Assembly: GCA_024761205.1 (NCBI GenBank)
Contig: JAMASS010000045.1
Span: 1 to 33,957, forward strand
DNA: 33,957 bases
Source of the DNA: Limisphaerales bacterium
GTDB lineage: Bacteria; Verrucomicrobiota; Verrucomicrobiia; Limisphaerales; AAA164-E04
Direction: 5' to 3'
The notes under the pieces were generated by a model. The model did not search any database and was not told the DNA's origin. It saw only the letters and a program-made list of their open reading frames with translations. Positions 33,208-33,957 of this stretch are shown here, piece after piece. A program made the translations under genes and the position numbers. Position 1 is the stretch's first letter. Each line of letters starts with the position of its first letter.

Positions 33208-33957
33208 TTAGAGGCATAGAGAGCCTTCGGCGCTGAGCGTCAGCTGCCCCTGCTTGGACCCACGTGCGGCGGGCGCCTCCGGCAATGTGAAGCGGCGTCC
33301 CGCCAAAATGTCCGGCACGCACAGCAGTTGCAGACGGGGGCAGTGTTTGCCCTTCATCTCTCCGGCCATTGCCATCTCTCGGCTGAAGGCGGCTTTCTGC
33401 TGCGGCTTCAAATTGCGCATAGGATCAGGCCGGCCATATCGGCCTCTTCACGTTCCAAGACGCTTCGCAACTGGCGCACCACGCTGATATTGACATTCTC
33501 GCCGCCCTTCACCTCCAACACCATCGAGCGCAACTTCTTCCTTGACCGCCCGAAGTAGATGCGTCCGTCAATGCCCCGTTTCGTCGTGACGAAACCGTCC
33601 ACCTCCTCTCTACCACCCATTTCTGGAAGTGATATGCGTCTCGCTTCCATAAATCAATGGCGCCTTCAAGCGTGCTTGGCACGCTATCAATGGTGAAGTC
33701 AACCCCTTCCTTCAATCCGAGCCGATCATGCAGACGAGCCGTAGCCACGCGCTTGATGGCGTGGATGGCGATGTCGCTTCCGATCCGGCGGCGTTTCAAG
33801 CTATGCGCCGCCTCCAAGGTAGTGGCGCACCCACAGAACGGGTCGAACACCACATCACCTTCATTCGATCTCGCCTTGATGATCCTCTCCAGCAACGCCA
33901 AGGGCTTCTGCGTAGGATAGCCGAGGCGTTCTTTAGATATATTGATAATGGCTTTTA
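33208..33957 (-). pseudogene. DNA methyltransferase/restriction endonuclease fusion, frameshifted, truncated by the window edge
   Basis: The minus strand enters from the right edge with INISKERLGYPTQKPLALLE, then the amino-methyltransferase AdoMet motif VFDPFCGCATTLEAA ('DPFxGxGTT') and RIGSDIAIHAIKR. After HFQKWVVE a frameshift (about 33617-33625) leads to VDGFVTTKRGIDGRIYF and MVLEVKGGENVNISVVRQL, a PD-(D/E)xK nuclease core of Mrr type (Asp in GIDG, Glu-Val-Lys). A second shift near 33420 leads to PMRNLKPQQKAAFSREMAMA and ILAGRRFTLPEAP. The normal gene would be a bifunctional modification-restriction enzyme; this copy is split into three frames. The N-terminal part lies outside the window. 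The identity of the parts is clear; whether the shifts are real or sequencing errors is not. Confidence 0.82.

Noticed and set aside
1-33957. CRISPR arrays, tRNA and rRNA genes
   Set aside because: No regularly spaced direct repeats of 25-40 bp and no tRNA TPsiC/anticodon pattern or rRNA signature were seen; a tRNAscan or Infernal run would settle it.

Overview
The window looks like a piece of a PVC-superphylum genome, most probably Verrucomicrobiota (inference). The pointers are a Planctomycete-type cytochrome c module (PSCyt1), a lipoprotein secretin operon, a Reg_prop/Y_Y_Y sensor kinase, a DUF4126 membrane protein, and a decayed pseudopilin with the 'KCINNMKQL' signature common in Verrucomicrobiota. 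Well-conserved genes sit between two zones of gene decay and mobile DNA.

Layout. 1-1.9 kb is accessory DNA: a topoisomerase IV/gyrase A-like fragment joined to a broken IS1595-family transposase, a Panacea (DUF4065) antitoxin-like gene overlapping a small coiled-coil membrane protein (candidate PanAT toxin-antitoxin pair), and a scrap of a secretin 3' end. leuS lies on the minus strand at 1.9-4.6 kb. At 4.9-8.1 kb a multiheme cytochrome lipoprotein is followed after 14 nt by an outer-membrane beta-barrel carrying its own N-terminal PSCyt1 heme domain. This resembles an MtrA/MtrB-type porin-cytochrome electron conduit with an unusual fusion, and is the most interesting system in the window. 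A DUF4126 gene follows.

At 9.25-16.1 kb five tightly packed genes form a type II secretion/type IV pilus-like core: secretin, PilM/GspL-like, PilO/GspM-like, GspC/PilP-like and GspE/PilB ATPase. No platform protein, pilin or prepilin peptidase is present. A sialidase-like BNR protein and a 1030-residue periplasmic-sensor histidine kinase come next on the same strand. ileS (minus) converges on the kinase across an inverted repeat. Then come a DUF418 membrane protein, a small secreted protein (minus) with a clear terminator, and a HupE/UreJ-type membrane protein.

26.7-29.9 kb holds no intact gene that I recognise. It contains a uvrA remnant with an in-frame stop, a frameshifted pseudopilin remnant and short interspersed repeats. 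At 29.9-32.6 kb an MFS transporter and an enolase-superfamily enzyme sit in a block whose strand composition is opposite to the DNA on its left (plus strand G-rich instead of C-rich). The right end carries unrecognised fragments and a frameshifted DNA methyltransferase/restriction endonuclease fusion that runs off the window on the minus strand.
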